NCBI GenBank assembly: GCA_949592205.1
Contig: CATIUR010000003.1
Location: 140,531,259-140,595,258, forward strand
Length of the DNA stretch: 64,000 bases
Direction of reading: 5' to 3'
Source: Helichrysum umbraculigerum
Lineage: Eukaryota > Streptophyta > Magnoliopsida > Asterales > Asteraceae
Part shown: piece after piece, positions 24,600 to 36,159 of the stretch
Numbering within the stretch: the stretch's first letter is position 1
Layout of the letters: every line of letters begins with the position of its first letter
The notes under the pieces: generated by a model
The model's input: the letters and a program-made list of their open reading frames with translations, nothing else
What the model was told of the DNA's origin: nothing
Database searches by the model: none
Translations under genes and position numbers: made by a program

Positions 24600-25560
24600 G
24601 CAAAACGATATATCTTTTAAAAAAAATGACATTTCGATTAATTTCCCTATAATATATACTACGTAATTAAGAACAGCTAAAGTTTTTTTAGTGTAAAATT
24701 TCTTGTTTCCCTTCAACAAAATGTTTAATCACTCTATACTTAATTTCAACATTCACATCTATAATAACTTTTAATACAATCAGTATACATATAACTATTC
24801 ATTAATTCATTTACGCATTCTCTTTTAGGTTCTTTATAATCAAATTCAAGTTCACAATTTAAAACACAAATAAGTAAAACAAAAGAAGTATACGAAAATC
24901 GTCAATTTACAAAGTTTGAATTTCATTGTAACTTTTTTATACTGTTGTTACATAATCGATACATAACTAATTGTTTCAAATATATACATTGATTATGATC
25001 TGCATACACATTTAGAACACAACCTAAGTCATTAACTATACCAAAAAAAAAAACGATGAAAAACTTTGAAATCGTAAGATCTTAATTAACAACATCAAGT
25101 TTCCATTTTACCACCGCATTACGCGGGTACGATGCTAACAACGATGGATCGTAATAGTGTTGAGTTCTTTCTATTTCTTTCTCAGATATACATAGTATTA
25201 GGCATGACGAATGTGTTTCTTTGACCCGTCTAAAGTGTTAAAAAAAATGAAATGTAGTAACGATGAAAATGAGTTAATTGCTAAATGTAATACTTGAAAC
25301 TAGATAGTTACTCCGTATAAAACATAACTATATATCACAATTTAATGTTTTATACATTTTATAGATATATTGAAATTTCTCAAAAGTATCTTTTTCAAAA
25401 TTTGTGAGTGTACAACATATTTTTATAAACGATTATATATAAGGATTTCATGATATACATGTCGCAAAAGAAAATTTGGAGTTTTTATACAATTATACTT
25501 CATTAAAAATACAAATAAAGTACCATATATTTATTTTATCAGAAATAAGAAAATGAAGCT
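24600..25560. other. AT-rich spacer between FTSH12 and PGK copy 1
   Basis: Shared upstream region of the divergent FTSH12 (-) and PGK (+) genes. It is mostly AT-rich. A small CCGC-ATTAC-GCGG hairpin lies at about 25113-25127. No gene is recognised. Confidence 0.6.
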
Positions 25561-25572
25561 AGAGAAGCATAA

Positions 25573-25620
25573 CACGTGAGCTTGATTAGCATCCAACACC
25601 AACCTCTCCTCAACGATAAG
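25573..25620 (+). promoter_or_regulatory. G-box and I-box-like motifs in PGK copy 1 leader/promoter
   Basis: CACGTG (25573-25578) is a perfect G-box core, and CGATAAG (25614-25620) contains the I-box/GATA core. Both lie 90-140 bp upstream of the ATG at 25714. G-box plus I-box combinations are a hallmark of light-regulated photosynthesis genes. Whether these sit in the promoter or in the transcribed leader is not known. Confidence 0.5.
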
Positions 25621-25713
25621 AAATATCCACTTCATCATATTCATCTCCTCATATTAAACCATTCCCAATCTCCTTTTCATTCTTCATTCACTTCCATTTT
25701 TTCAGCACCAAAA

Positions 25714-28238
25714 ATGGCTTCAGCTGCATCACCAACTACCTTCTCACTCCTTCACAAAACTTCCTCTACAACCACCACCACCCGTACCACCCCTACCGTT
25801 CATCTCGCCTCCCGTTTCCTACTTTCTCCAGTTCGCGGCCTTGGTTTTGCAGCTTCAACTGATCCAATTCTGTCCCCACATGTAGCTTCTAAACTACGAT
25901 CACTTAAAACCGCAGCTAAACCGATCAGGGACGTTGTTCGTATGGCCAAAAAGAGCGTTGGAGACCTTACTCCGGCTGAACTTAAAGGCAAAAAGGTGTT
26001 TGTTAGAGCTGATTTGAATGTACCTTTGGATGATAATAATAATATTACTGATGATACTAGAATTAGAGCTGCTATTCCTACCATTAAGCACTTGATCAGT
26101 AATGGTGCTAAAGTCATCCTTTCTAGTCATTTGGTAAATATCTGATCACTTTCTATGTATTTATATAGCATATGAAAATTTATATACTTCAAGTTGTTCA
26201 ATTTTTATGATATTAAACATTTCTTGTGATACTTGACAGGGTAGGCCAAAAGGTGTCACTCCTAAATACAGCTTGGCTCCTCTTGTTCCCAGACTATCCG
26301 AACTTATTGGCATTGAGGTACTTAAACTTTTTCATGACAACTGAAATTTTAAGATCCAACCAATTTCTCTCCATACTTAAAGGTGTAGATTTAATCAATT
26401 CGCCCATGCTTTTATGTGTGAAGATGCATAAGAAATTTGTTGTAGCACATTAGTCGGTAGACATTTTTATGGCTCTGCACTCTTGCAAGTGTGTGCATTC
26501 CTATTGAATGTGTGGATTAACGAATTTTTCCTTGAATTATATAGACTTATTTTGAACAAAGATCCAAAATGATTTATGATAGAGTGTATACAAGTAAGTG
26601 AGAAATCAAGTATAGAATTTGATGAAATGGCCATTTAGTTAGCTATTGTTGATATCCGTAGAATGAAACTTATTAAGAAAAGATCCAGTAAACAAAAGTT
26701 ACAGTCGATATTCGATTATATTTCATGAAAAAAACCAATTGATTAAAAGTGAGAAAGGAACAAAAGGGCTAATTTGAATTTACAAGGATAGAAAATATCT
26801 ACCATTATTAAAGTGTGATTAGTGAACAGGTTGTGAAGGCTGATGACTGTATTGGCCTAGAGGTTGAGAAGTTGGTGGCTGCACTTCCTGAAGGCGGTGT
26901 TCTTCTTCTTGAGAATGTGAGGTTTTACAAGGAAGAAGAAAAGAATGATCCTTCTTTTGCAGAGAAGCTTGCATCACTTGCAGATCTTTATGTTAATGAT
27001 GCTTTTGGAACCGCTCACAGAGCCCATGCCTCCACTGAGGGAGTCACAAAATTCTTGAAGCCATCTGTTGCTGGTTTCCTTTTGCAAAAGGTTCGAATCC
27101 CGATCCTTATTCAAGACTATAAAATATATTGGCAACTTATCTTCTTCTTTTTTTGTATCTGATGTAGGAATTGGATTATCTTGATGGGGCAGTTTCAAAC
27201 CCCAAAAGGCCATTTGCTGCCATTGTTGGTGGTTCAAAGGTGTCATCCAAGATTGGAGTTATCGAATCCCTTTTGGAGAAATGTGATATATTGCTTTTAG
27301 GTGGTGGAATGATCTTCACATTTTACAAAGCACAAGGCCTATCGGTAGGATCTTCATTGGTGGAAGAAGACAAACTTGAGCTCGCAACCACGCTTCTTGC
27401 AAAGGCTAAGGCTAAAGGAGTATCCCTCTTGTTACCAACCGATGTGGTCGTTGCTGATAAGTTTGCACCTGATGCAAACAGCAAGGTTGGGTGTTTTTTT
27501 TTCTTCCAGTTTTGCTAGTATGGATTGTAATATATCTATATTTGTCACTCGAATGCATAAACCAAGATGGAAAAATTATTGTTTTGACTATGCAGATTGT
27601 GCCGTCCTCTGCTATCCCAGATGGTTGGATGGGATTAGATATTGGACCAGATTCTGTTAAAACGTTTAACGATGCCTTGGAGACCACCAAAACTGTCATA
27701 TGGAATGGACCTATGGGAGTGTTTGAGTTTGACAAATTTGCAGTTGGAACTGAGGTATGTGGAAGATTTATTTATAAGGCTACCTATTTAAATTTTAGAA
27801 CACAAACTTCTTAATCCACATAGTATTCTACAATCACGGATATTATGTACACATTTGTCTCAAGTGAAACTTGAACCCCCAACTTCTTGGTTGATGAGTT
27901 ATCCTAACACTTTTAGGCCAAAGGCCCTTTGGTAAACTTATGTTTCTTAGAACGCAAACAAGGCTCTAAAAGTACATATGATGGAATCATGTGTTTGATT
28001 GTGATTGCAGGCAGTTGCAAAGAAGTTAGCTGAACTTAGTGGAAAGGGTGTGACTACAATCATTGGTGGTGGTGATTCTGTTGCAGCAGTAGAGAAAGTT
28101 GGAGTGGCAGATGTGATGAGTCACATCTCAACGGGTGGTGGTGCGAGTTTGGAATTGTTGGAAGGCAAAATCCTCCCAGGTGTTGATGCTCTTGATGAAG
28201 CATCTCCAACCATCGCAACATTTTCTGTTTCTGTGTAA
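25714..28238 (+). CDS. PGK: Phosphoglycerate kinase, chloroplastic (tandem copy 1)
   Basis: Six exons: 25714-26133, 26240-26317, 26830-27090, 27168-27485, 27596-27754, 28011-28238 (487 aa). PGK converts 3-phosphoglycerate and ATP to 1,3-bisphosphoglycerate in the Calvin cycle, and the reverse in glycolysis. The Ser/Thr-rich N-terminus (about 75 residues, ending before AKKSVGDL) is a plastid transit peptide. Family landmarks are RADLNVPLDD, SSHLGRPKG across the exon 1/2 junction, FGTAHRAHAST, LGGGMIFTFYKAQG, DGWMGLDIGPDS, WNGPMGVFEF and the C-terminal GGGDSVAAVEKVG with STGGGASLELLEG, which bind nucleotide. I chose the ATG at 25714 because it gives a proper transit peptide. A second gene of identical exon structure follows about 5.2 kb downstream. 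Confidence 0.97.
27866..27930 (-). mobile_element. Possible tRNA-derived SINE head in PGK copy 1 intron 5
   Basis: On the minus strand TTTGGCCTAAAAGTGTTAGG, followed by GTTGGGGGTTCAAGTTT, resembles an A box and a B box of a tRNA-derived SINE. Only the head is recognisable. A poly(A)-type tail and target duplication were not found, so this may be a degraded copy or coincidence. Confidence 0.35.
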
Positions 28239-28843
28239 ATTTTGATTTCAAATCTTTTTAGTGCTGCTTATTCTGTCACCTTCATTGGGTGTGTAAACAA
28301 TAAATATTGTAAAGAGGCGCGATATATGAGTTTGTAAGTTTGTATTGTAACGTTCCAACACTACTAGCTTGAAAGGCAGTGCCGTTGGAGGTCTTAATAA
28401 ATTTTTCTAGCCTATATATGCCAGATCGCAAGATCCTCATTTTCCTAGTGAATACATCATCCTTCTTATATGATATCATGATGACGATTCTTTTTAACAA
28501 TGCAGGTTGTTTTCTTTTTTCGTTGTCTAAATTGGTAGCCTTATACGTACATTATCACAGTTCACAAGCTAATTTTACATATTTCTTTCTATTCGTATTA
28601 CATGTTATCCGAAATTTATCATTCATACGAGTCACATAAATTTGCTTCTTTTAGTAAAAGAGTATGATGCGTTCACATAAACATGTATATTATTGATAAG
28701 TTTTGAACATAAATCATATATAATTAGCTACCATTGAGATTTTGAAGCAGCAAACACAAGTGCAGAACCAATATGTTGAAGAAAAAAACAAATAGGTGTT
28801 GAATTGATAAAAAGAGATGACAAATCCAATGAAAACATCTTCG

Positions 28844-28872
28844 GCCTCTCCTCAACGATAAGGAATATCTCC
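28844..28872 (+). repeat. Partial copy of the PGK copy 1 upstream motif
   Basis: CCTCTCCTCAACGATAAG, followed by RAATATC, occurs here and at 25603-25628 upstream of PGK copy 1, with only one mismatch over about 24 bp. It lies 600 bp downstream of the PGK copy 1 stop and is not followed by a PGK exon. It may be what is left of a promoter or leader of a tandem duplicate. Confidence 0.6.
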
Positions 28873-29180
28873 CCACCACATAATAGTATTATATTGATGG
28901 TATATTGTAATGTAATGTAATACACATACATACATTTGTGGACACACATGAAAATGATATTGTAAGAACTCACAAAATACAGCTAATAACATTAAAAACT
29001 AATCGACTCATAGGATAACATTATATAACTTTACATTACAAGTTCATTAAACTATAATTCTATATCTCGATAAAGCGTTTGATAGTATTTTGAAACATTA
29101 GGCAGTAAAACGAGTCGAATAAATCAATAGATTGACAATATATGTGTGTTCAGTAACCATAGACCTTGTGAATTTATAGA

Positions 29181-29610
29181 TTGGATTTATCGAACACGTT
29201 TATTTTATGGCTTGCTATACCTAGTAGATTGTCTACTCAAGATCGTCGTCTTGTTTGGCACCCTGGAAATACAGATGTTTGCCCGTTATGTCAAACCCAA
29301 CCTCATGTACACTTATTCTTTACTTTCACATATTTTTATCAGGTTTGGAATGCTCTAAAAGGGGTCTTGAAGTTACAAACATCTGGAAACCCTCTGAAAG
29401 ATATAATTACAACTCTTCAAAGTAACACTAATAAGAAATCGATATGGAGCATAGTGAGGCGTATCGCAATTGCTGCTACTATATATTATATGATGGAGAG
29501 AACATAACTCGTGAATTTGTAAGAAGGAACATCAGCTAGTAGTGTCATGAAGATGATTCGCCAAGAAATCCGATTGAAAATCATGTCGATTAGAACAACT
29601 AAAAAGTAAA
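29181..29610 (+). pseudogene. LINE (L1-type) reverse-transcriptase zinc-binding fragment
   Basis: The translation has the zf-RVT pattern found at the C-terminus of plant L1 reverse transcriptases: FILWLAIPSRLSTQDR, then CPLCQTQPHVHLFF and VWNALKGVL. After MMER a frame change near 29500 is needed to reach REFVRRN and EIRLKIMSI, which continue the usual C-terminal pattern. No reverse transcriptase core is attached, so this is an isolated decayed fragment. Confidence 0.75.
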
Positions 29611-29837
29611 GGCTATTGTACTATAGTACATTTGTGGGTGGTCAACTGTCGTTTTGACCATGAAGATTGTCGTTTTGTTCACAGGGGTATAGTTGTCATT
29701 TTACAATAAAATCCTTTTAATATATTTAAAGATATTGGTGAGAGGGTAGTTTTGTAATTTTAGCTTGGTACAACTACTTTTACTTTTTGAGCTTGCCGTA
29801 ATTTGTTTCGTTGGTTACCGGCTTACCGGAAGTGGGC

Positions 29838-29975
29838 TTCAGCTTCCGGCAGAAAAATGAGAACCCAAAATGATACAAAACTACTAGATCTTAACTAACA
29901 GCCACCGGAGGTTAGCTTAGGATTCCGGCAGAGAAAATGAGAACCCATAACGATACAAAAGTACTTGATTTTAAA
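29838..29975. repeat. Direct repeat of about 50 bp
   Basis: TTCCGGCAGARAAATGAGAA, followed by CCCA and ACGATACAAAA-like sequence, occurs at about 29840-29892 and again at about 29922-29975. The spacing is about 82 bp. It is followed at 30019-30044 by a long A run. It may be part of an unidentified non-coding element. Confidence 0.65.
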
Positions 29976-30636
29976 AACCAAAATCGGAAATTGTTAATCC
30001 ATAACATGGGCGTCGCGGATCTGAAAAAAAAAAAAAAAAAAAAAAAACATACCTTTACAAATTTTTGACCCAATTTTAGATATAATAATTTATTTAAAAA
30101 AACAACCCAAATCAAATCGTAGATTCTAAATACAAATTTCCATCAGATATAGCGACGGTGGATGGTGGTTGTGTCACTTCACTCGCCGAAAATTAGCCGG
30201 AAAAGGCCAAAAAGTAGCCGGAGAACCCTTTACGGCGAGATGCACGTGGCGGCGCGTCATCAATCCGTCGTACACGGGATTGGTATGGTTAGACTCGTAT
30301 TTTTATATCGAGAACAAATGTGGTGCCGTGGTGGTAATGATGTTTGATTCCTCTTAATTAGTCAAAAATTTGAGGATTAAAATTTGGATTTTAGAAAGAA
30401 GAAAGAGTAGCAGTTTCTATGTTTATGATATTTGTGGCTCTCTATCTTCAAACACTTGGAGAAAAAGAATGGAGATAAACAACTTGAGTAACTTTTAAGA
30501 AAAACAAAATTAGGAGATAACAGAAACCGACACATGGTTTTGTTTGTGATGGTTTAGTGGTTTCTTTACTTGAGTAGTCGAGTGGTATACACGTAGCTAC
30601 ACGTGTTGATCTGAATATATATGATGCTTTCTATTA
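29976..30636. other. Intergenic with A run and GC-richer unknown stretch
   Basis: An A run of about 26 nt (30019-30044) precedes a GC-richer stretch at 30135-30350 containing GCCGGAAAAGG and GGCGAGATGCACGTGGCGGC. This could be a degenerate gene or retro-element fragment. No frame long enough to support a product is seen. Confidence 0.4.
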
Positions 30637-30980
30637 GAGCACCTCCAATGTATGTTTTTTACAAAGCTTTTTTATGACTTTTGTATAAGAGCTTTTTTTA
30701 TAAAAGCTTTAGAAAAAGCTTTCCCCCCATTGAGAAAAAGTCTTTCCTTAATATAAAACAATTAAAAAACCTATAAAAAGTACATATTTTTAAAAGTTAT
30801 AGCTTCAATGACTTGAGATTTATCAAGTCTTTGGAATCTCTCTCTTGCATAGTATATTGAAAATAATGGATAAAAAGCTTTTTGTTGTTGGATCAAAAGC
30901 TTTTTCCAAAGCTTTTTTAAAAAAGCTTTTGAAGAAAAGCTATAGAAAAAGCTGTGTAAGATTGATCATTGGAGATGCTC
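30637..30980. mobile_element. Tourist/Harbinger-like MITE
   Basis: Terminal inverted repeat GAGCAYCTCCAATG is present at both ends, flanked by TTA (30634-30636 and 30981-30983), the 3-bp target duplication of PIF/Harbinger-type MITEs. The 344-bp interior is rich in AAGCTTTT words that can fold back. Confidence 0.8.
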
Positions 30981-31309
30981 TTATTCGTAAGGGAGGTGAT
31001 ATTTACACCACATAATTTTGATTCCAACACTAAAAATATGCTACAATGAGTTGTACTGTAAGCTGTGACTGCTATACAGTGTGTTGTACTAATCATTTTT
31101 TGTGTTGTATCTATCAACTCCATGTTTGTAAAGTTTAAACTGGAAATTAATTGTAGGGTGGTTGATAATAACATTATCAACAATGTAAAAAAGTTGGTAT
31201 ATATTTACAAGTGTGACAATTGTTTTTCAAATTTTTTAAACTTTAGTTAAAAGGAAAGGCTTACAATTATATATATTATTACTTTGATTTCAAGTTTTCA
31301 ACTATGGTA

Positions 31310-31645
31310 AATATATTTTGTCGGCATCGTACCCCCTGTTTGTTCCGAGTTAAGCAATTTACTATTGAAACTCTCATTGTCTGCAGTAAACTGGTTAATG
31401 TTGTATCAATATCGGCAATATGGTAACCGGTTACCGGGAGAACCGGTAAAATTAATTACGTGTCATTTTTTAGGCCACATGATGTGGTTGCCTAGTCATC
31501 ATTTTGTAAGTTGTAACAAGTAAAAACATAGTTTGCAAAAATTGTAGCACATAAATAACCGGTTTGTTGCATACATTGGGAGTTTTAAGGGTAGGTTACT
31601 TAACTCGGAACAAATAGGGGGGGTACGATGCCGACAAAATATATT
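31310..31645. mobile_element. Inverted-repeat MITE (about 336 bp)
   Basis: The outer 45-50 bp are inverted copies: AATATATTTTGTCGGCATCG, then TACCCCC and a TTTGTTCCGAGTTAAG block, at the left, and the reverse complement at the right. The superfamily is unclear because the target duplication cannot be separated from the AT-rich flank. Confidence 0.75.
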
Positions 31646-31690
31646 ATAAGTATATAATTATGGACTTGATTTCATCCGAAGAAAATTTTA

Positions 31691-31960
31691 CTATTTCCGT
31701 CCCATAATTATAATTCATCTTTCCTATTACGAATGTCCCAAATTAATTATCCACTTTCAAAAATAGATAAGAAGTTTGATAGTGATTAGCATGTTACCAT
31801 TAATTAAAATTACTATTACAAAATTTTAAAGATGCGTTAATTATTTCGTTAAGGATAAACTGTCATTCTGCAAAAATTAAGAAAGATAAAACAATAATGA
31901 TTATGTTTTTATTAAACTGCGTGTTTTTTACCGGGTGATAATTATTTTGGGACGGGGGAG
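31691..31960. mobile_element. Stowaway-like MITE
   Basis: The right end ATTTTGGGACGGGGGAG is followed by TA. The left end is TA then CTATTTCCGTCCCATAATTA. These match the CTCCCTCCGTCCC-type Stowaway terminus with some decay on the left. Length is about 270 bp. Confidence 0.75.
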
Positions 31961-32389
31961 TATTTGACAAAAATTTGGAATAAATGTTTAACAAGTTCTA
32001 TTCTACCATTTTAGTTTAGTATATAGTGTATTCATAACGAAAGCTCTTACATGTATTTGTAAAAGAAATATAATACATATATTAAGTCTAAAGTTTTCTT
32101 ATTTATTCAAAATTATAATTAATAAATTTAAGCTTTGCATCAAATTCAATAAAACTTTCCTTTTGTTTGTTGTTTGTAATGTATTAATTGAAATGTCTCG
32201 TTTAATAAACTCATTTACATTGACAGCCATAAAAGTTATCATTATTAATTAATCCCATTAGCTAATTGGAGTATTACATTAACAATAATGGGTCAACCAA
32301 ATATAATTAATCAAAAGTTCTTTTTCTACTCAGTATCATAAAGTGGTGCCTATATTTAATAATGTCAAATAAGAATATAGTAGTAATTA

Positions 32390-32644
32390 CTATTCCCCGT
32401 CCCAAATTAAGTGTCCTGGTTTGACTTTTTGAGTCTTCCCTTTTCAATTTTGACCTTAAATATTTTTGTTTGTATTATATAATACTTGATGCAAAATATA
32501 TGTATGAATTGGATTTTTAATATATTTTCATTGGTATAATTTTCATAAAGTAATATATAATACAAACAAAAATATTTAAGGTCAAAGTTGAAAAAGAAAG
32601 ACTTTCAAATCTGATACATGACACTTAATTTGGGATGGAGGGAA
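32390..32644. mobile_element. Stowaway-like MITE, same family as those in H2 and H3
   Basis: The ends are CTATTCCCCGTCCCAAATTA and its inverse (TTAATTTGGGATGGAGGGAA), with flanking TA. The arms contain TTTGACCTTAAATATTTTTG, shared with the MITEs nested at 13279 and 14216. Length is 255 bp. Confidence 0.8.
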
Positions 32645-32710
32645 TATTATGTAGAGTTATAATTACTTTAAATATACAAAGTCACACTATTATTTACCTA
32701 ATCTTTATCA

Positions 32711-32745
32711 AAGAGACACCCAGCGAAGCGGGGCATTCACCCTAG
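32711..32745 (+). mobile_element. Helitron 3' terminus
   Basis: A hairpin CCCAGC-GAA-GCGGGG (roughly 32719-32733) followed by CATTCACC and CTAG then T (32742-32746) fits a plant Helitron 3' end. I could not assign the 5' end, so only the terminus is annotated. Confidence 0.5.
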
Positions 32746-32983
32746 TTTGTAACATTCGGAGAATTCCCAAGTGGATCCAGATTAGATTAGCTTGTCTTGA
32801 TTGCTTGCTGTTTTAGTTGGTTTTTGTTTGTTTTGTTGAGATGTAATAGCTCTTTCGTCTTTGTTGTAATGGTTAGTTCTTTATAAAAAATTTTTGATAC
32901 CCTTTTTAAAATTTTAAAAAAAAATTAATAAAAAAAAAAAAAAAAAACTTTCAATCTTTTGTTGTATTCAATTTTAATTTTAA

Positions 32984-33275
32984 GGGATTAGTACCTGGAA
33001 ATGCAACTAACTTGTACCAAATATCTATTGTGTGTACCCAACTTACGTATGCTAATTTTAATGCAACCAACTTTCGAAAATGGTGTTTTTGATGTAACTT
33101 GGTGACATGTCGCTCTCTCCATACGCCACGTGGCATGCCATACGCGCGACACGTCATCAAGTTACATCAAAAACACCATTTTGGAAAGTTGGTTGCATTA
33201 AAATTAGTATACGTAAGTTGGGTACACACAATAGAGATTTGGTCAAAGTTTGTTACATTTCCGGACCCTAATCCC
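32984..33275. mobile_element. Foldback Tourist-like MITE in the upstream region of PGK copy 2
   Basis: Arms of about 130 bp are inverted copies of each other. GGGATTAG at the left and CTAATCCC at the right form the termini, flanked by TAA (32981-32983 and 33276-33278). Each arm contains TTGTGTGTACCCAACTTACG and GGTGTTTTTGATGTAACTTG. The element ends 138 bp before the PGK copy 2 start codon. Confidence 0.85.
33125..33134. promoter_or_regulatory. Palindromic G-box carried by the MITE
   Basis: GCCACGTGGC is a perfect 10-bp G-box palindrome at the loop of the MITE, about 280 bp upstream of the PGK copy 2 ATG. ACGTCATC and ACATGTCG lie next to it. G-boxes bind bZIP, bHLH and PIF-type factors. Function here is inferred from motif and position only. 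Confidence 0.5.
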
Positions 33276-33413
33276 TAATTTTAATAAATCAGAAAATAAT
33301 ATTCGTACTACAGTAGTTTACTACAGTCTACAATCGAGTTACGGTTACAACTTACAAGAGGTCCCATCTTCAATCCCCGATTCATTCTCCTGATTGACTG
33401 TAATTCAATTTCA

Positions 33414-36159
33414 ATGGCATTTGCAGCATCACACGCATCACTCACACTTCTACCAACCACATCCTCCTCCTCCACCACCACCACCACCACTTCCCGGACC
33501 GCCGCCGTCCTCCGCCTGCCGTCTCGGTTCCTCCGTTCTCCGCTCCGCGGCCTTGGTTTCGCCGCTGCCGATCCTCTATTCTCCGCTCACGTCGCCGCCA
33601 AGCTCCGATCGCTCAAAACCTCCGCCAAACCGATCTCCGGCGTCGTCTCCATGGCTAAAAAAAGCGTCGGAGATCTTTCCCCGACGGAATTAAAAGGCAA
33701 GAAGGTGTTCGTTAGGGCTGATTTAAATGTACCTTTGGATGATAGTCAGAATATCACTGATGATACTAGAATTAGGGCTGCTGTTCCTACTATTAAACAT
33801 TTGATCAGCAATGGTGCTAAAGTTATACTCTCTAGTCATTTGGTATGTCAACATATATGATATATCTCAAGTTGTATAGTGGTTGAATGTAAGTGGGTTT
33901 GAGTACTAATTTTGACTTTCTTGAATTTTTTGCAGGGTAGGCCAAAAGGTGTTACTCCTAAGTATAGTTTGGCTCCTCTTGTTCCTAGACTATCCGAACT
34001 TATTGGCGTTGAGGTAGTTTTTGTTTGTTTTGATGAAAATGCACTTTGAAAGATAATGATTTGATTAGCTAAAGCTGATAAGTATGTGAAACAATTTTAA
34101 TGAATGACATTTCAGTCTGAGATAATTAAATATGGGAGCGTTTGGATAATCTTATTTTAGGAGCTTAATGACTTAGTGTGTCATGAAATACAAAAATAAG
34201 AAGTTAATAATCAAATGTATGATAGAAGGTTTTGTTCTTTGTAGTTGATTCTTGATCAACTAAAAAGGTCTGCAATCTAGGATACATATGTTATTTATAA
34301 ATGTGTTGAAAGGTATCAGAGGAATCATTGAGTTAGGAGAAATTAAAAATAAAAGGTGTAGAAAGGTTTATTGAGCAAGGAATGGAGGTAGTATTTGTAT
34401 TAATGATGCCAAGAGGAGATATTTTTGCGTTTACTTATGTATTATTGCTAAATAGGTTGTGAAGGCGGATGACTGTATTGGCCCAGATGTTGAAAAGTTG
34501 GTAGCTTCTCTTCCGGATGGTGGTGTCCTTCTTCTTGAGAATGTGAGATTTTACAAGGAGGAAGAAAAGAACGATCCTGGCTTTGCAGAAAAGCTTGCAG
34601 CTTTGGCAGATCTTTATGTAAACGATGCTTTTGGAACCGCACATAGAGCCCATGCTTCCACCGAGGGAGTCACAAAGTTCTTGAAGCCATCTGTTGCTGG
34701 TTTCCTTTTGCAAAAGGTCTGAATGTCTGATAGTGGATACCTCATCCTTTTAATATTGATAAGTATCTTGATTACGACAGTAGTGATAGTGATTTGTTTG
34801 TATATGACGTAGGAATTGGATTATCTTGATGGGGCAGTTTCAAACCCCAAAAGGCCATTTGCTGCCATTGTTGGTGGTTCAAAGGTGTCATCCAAGATTG
34901 GAGTTATTGAATCCCTTTTGGAAAAATGTGATATATTGCTTTTAGGTGGTGGAATGATCTTCACATTTTATAAGGCACAAGGCCTATCAGTAGGATCTTC
35001 GTTGGTGGAGGAAGACAAGCTTGAACTCGCAACCACACTCCTTGCAAAAGCTAAGGCCAAAGGAGTATCCCTCTTGTTACCAACAGATGTGGTGGTTGCT
35101 GATAAGTTTGCACCTGATGCAAACAGCAAGGTAGGTCGTCTCTTTTCAGTTTTACTAGCTTTCTGACTTGTGAAGTATGATTTTTTTTTTTATTATTATA
35201 CTTTACATTGGAGGAGGAAGTTTCAATTCATTTAATCATAAATGAGCTGATTTGGGTAATATTTATCTCTACGACATCTGATGGGTATCATCTAAAAAGG
35301 AAACAGGTCGACTGTTTCCCAGAGTGCGTTTTATTGTACATACAACGTCTTAAATGCGCTTTTTTATAAGTTAGAATATCATTGTAATCATTTAGTTTGT
35401 GCAACCATCGTGGACGGCTTGACGCGTTAATCATTGGAAAGCATGTATTTCGGGACAACCCAACTTTACCCATACCAAAAGCTACCCTATTTTTCACCCG
35501 AATCCCTTTTTCCTGGTTACTAAACTTGCTCTCACCTGGGCATTTAAATGTGTACCTTACATGAATCCATATTTCAGCGCATATTAGAACCATATTTTGG
35601 TTAGAACTTGAATGAAAGACTTATGTGTTATCATGACTATGTAGATCGTGCCAGCATCAGCTATTCCTGATGGGTGGATGGGATTAGATATTGGGCCAGA
35701 TTCTGTCAAGACATTCAATGATGCTTTGGAGACCACTAAAACTGTCATATGGAATGGACCTATGGGAGTGTTTGAGTTTGACAAGTTTGCAGTTGGAACT
35801 GAGGTACATTGAACTCCAGTCTTCTCTTAACTGCATTGTTGTTTACCAGCTTTGATCGCTAACAATGATAGTGAGTTTTAATTTGCATTTGGTAAGCATG
35901 TTGTGATCATTTGTGTGTTTTTGAATTGCAGGCAGTTGCAAAGAAGTTAGCTGAACTTAGTGGAAAGGGGGTGACTACAATCATTGGTGGTGGAGATTCT
36001 GTGGCGGCAGTAGAGAAAGTAGGAGTGGCAGAAGTGATGAGTCACATTTCAACGGGTGGTGGTGCAAGTTTGGAATTGTTGGAAGGCAAAATACTTCCTG
36101 GTGTTGACGCTCTTGATGAAGCATCTCCAACCATCGCAACATTTTCTGTTTCTGTGTAA
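33414..36159 (+). CDS. PGK: Phosphoglycerate kinase, chloroplastic (tandem copy 2)
   Basis: Six exons: 33414-33842, 33936-34013, 34456-34716, 34813-35130, 35645-35803, 35932-36159 (490 aa). Exons 2-6 have exactly the same lengths as in copy 1. The first exon is nine bases longer, within a more diverged Ser/Thr/Pro-rich transit peptide. The mature protein differs from copy 1 at few positions. The 106 residues of exon 4 are identical and exon 6 has one change (VADVM versus VAEVM). All catalytic motifs are present, so this should be a second active plastid enzyme. Introns and flanks are not similar to copy 1, and the upstream region contains a MITE absent from copy 1. Confidence 0.97.

Noticed and set aside
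24086..24719. Several overlapping 80-190-residue frames across the foldback element on both strands
   Set aside because: They are by-products of the repetitive inverted arms, not genes. Translations on both strands repeat the same words.
25113..25135. CCGC-ATTAC-GCGG hairpin followed by CTAAC, resembling a Helitron 3' end
   Set aside because: The terminal CTRR is followed by C instead of T, and no matching 5' end was seen.
25576..25713. Upstream extension of PGK copy 1 from a GTG at 25576
   Set aside because: It has no ATG and would add a non-transit-like segment. The ATG at 25714 gives a normal plastid transit peptide.
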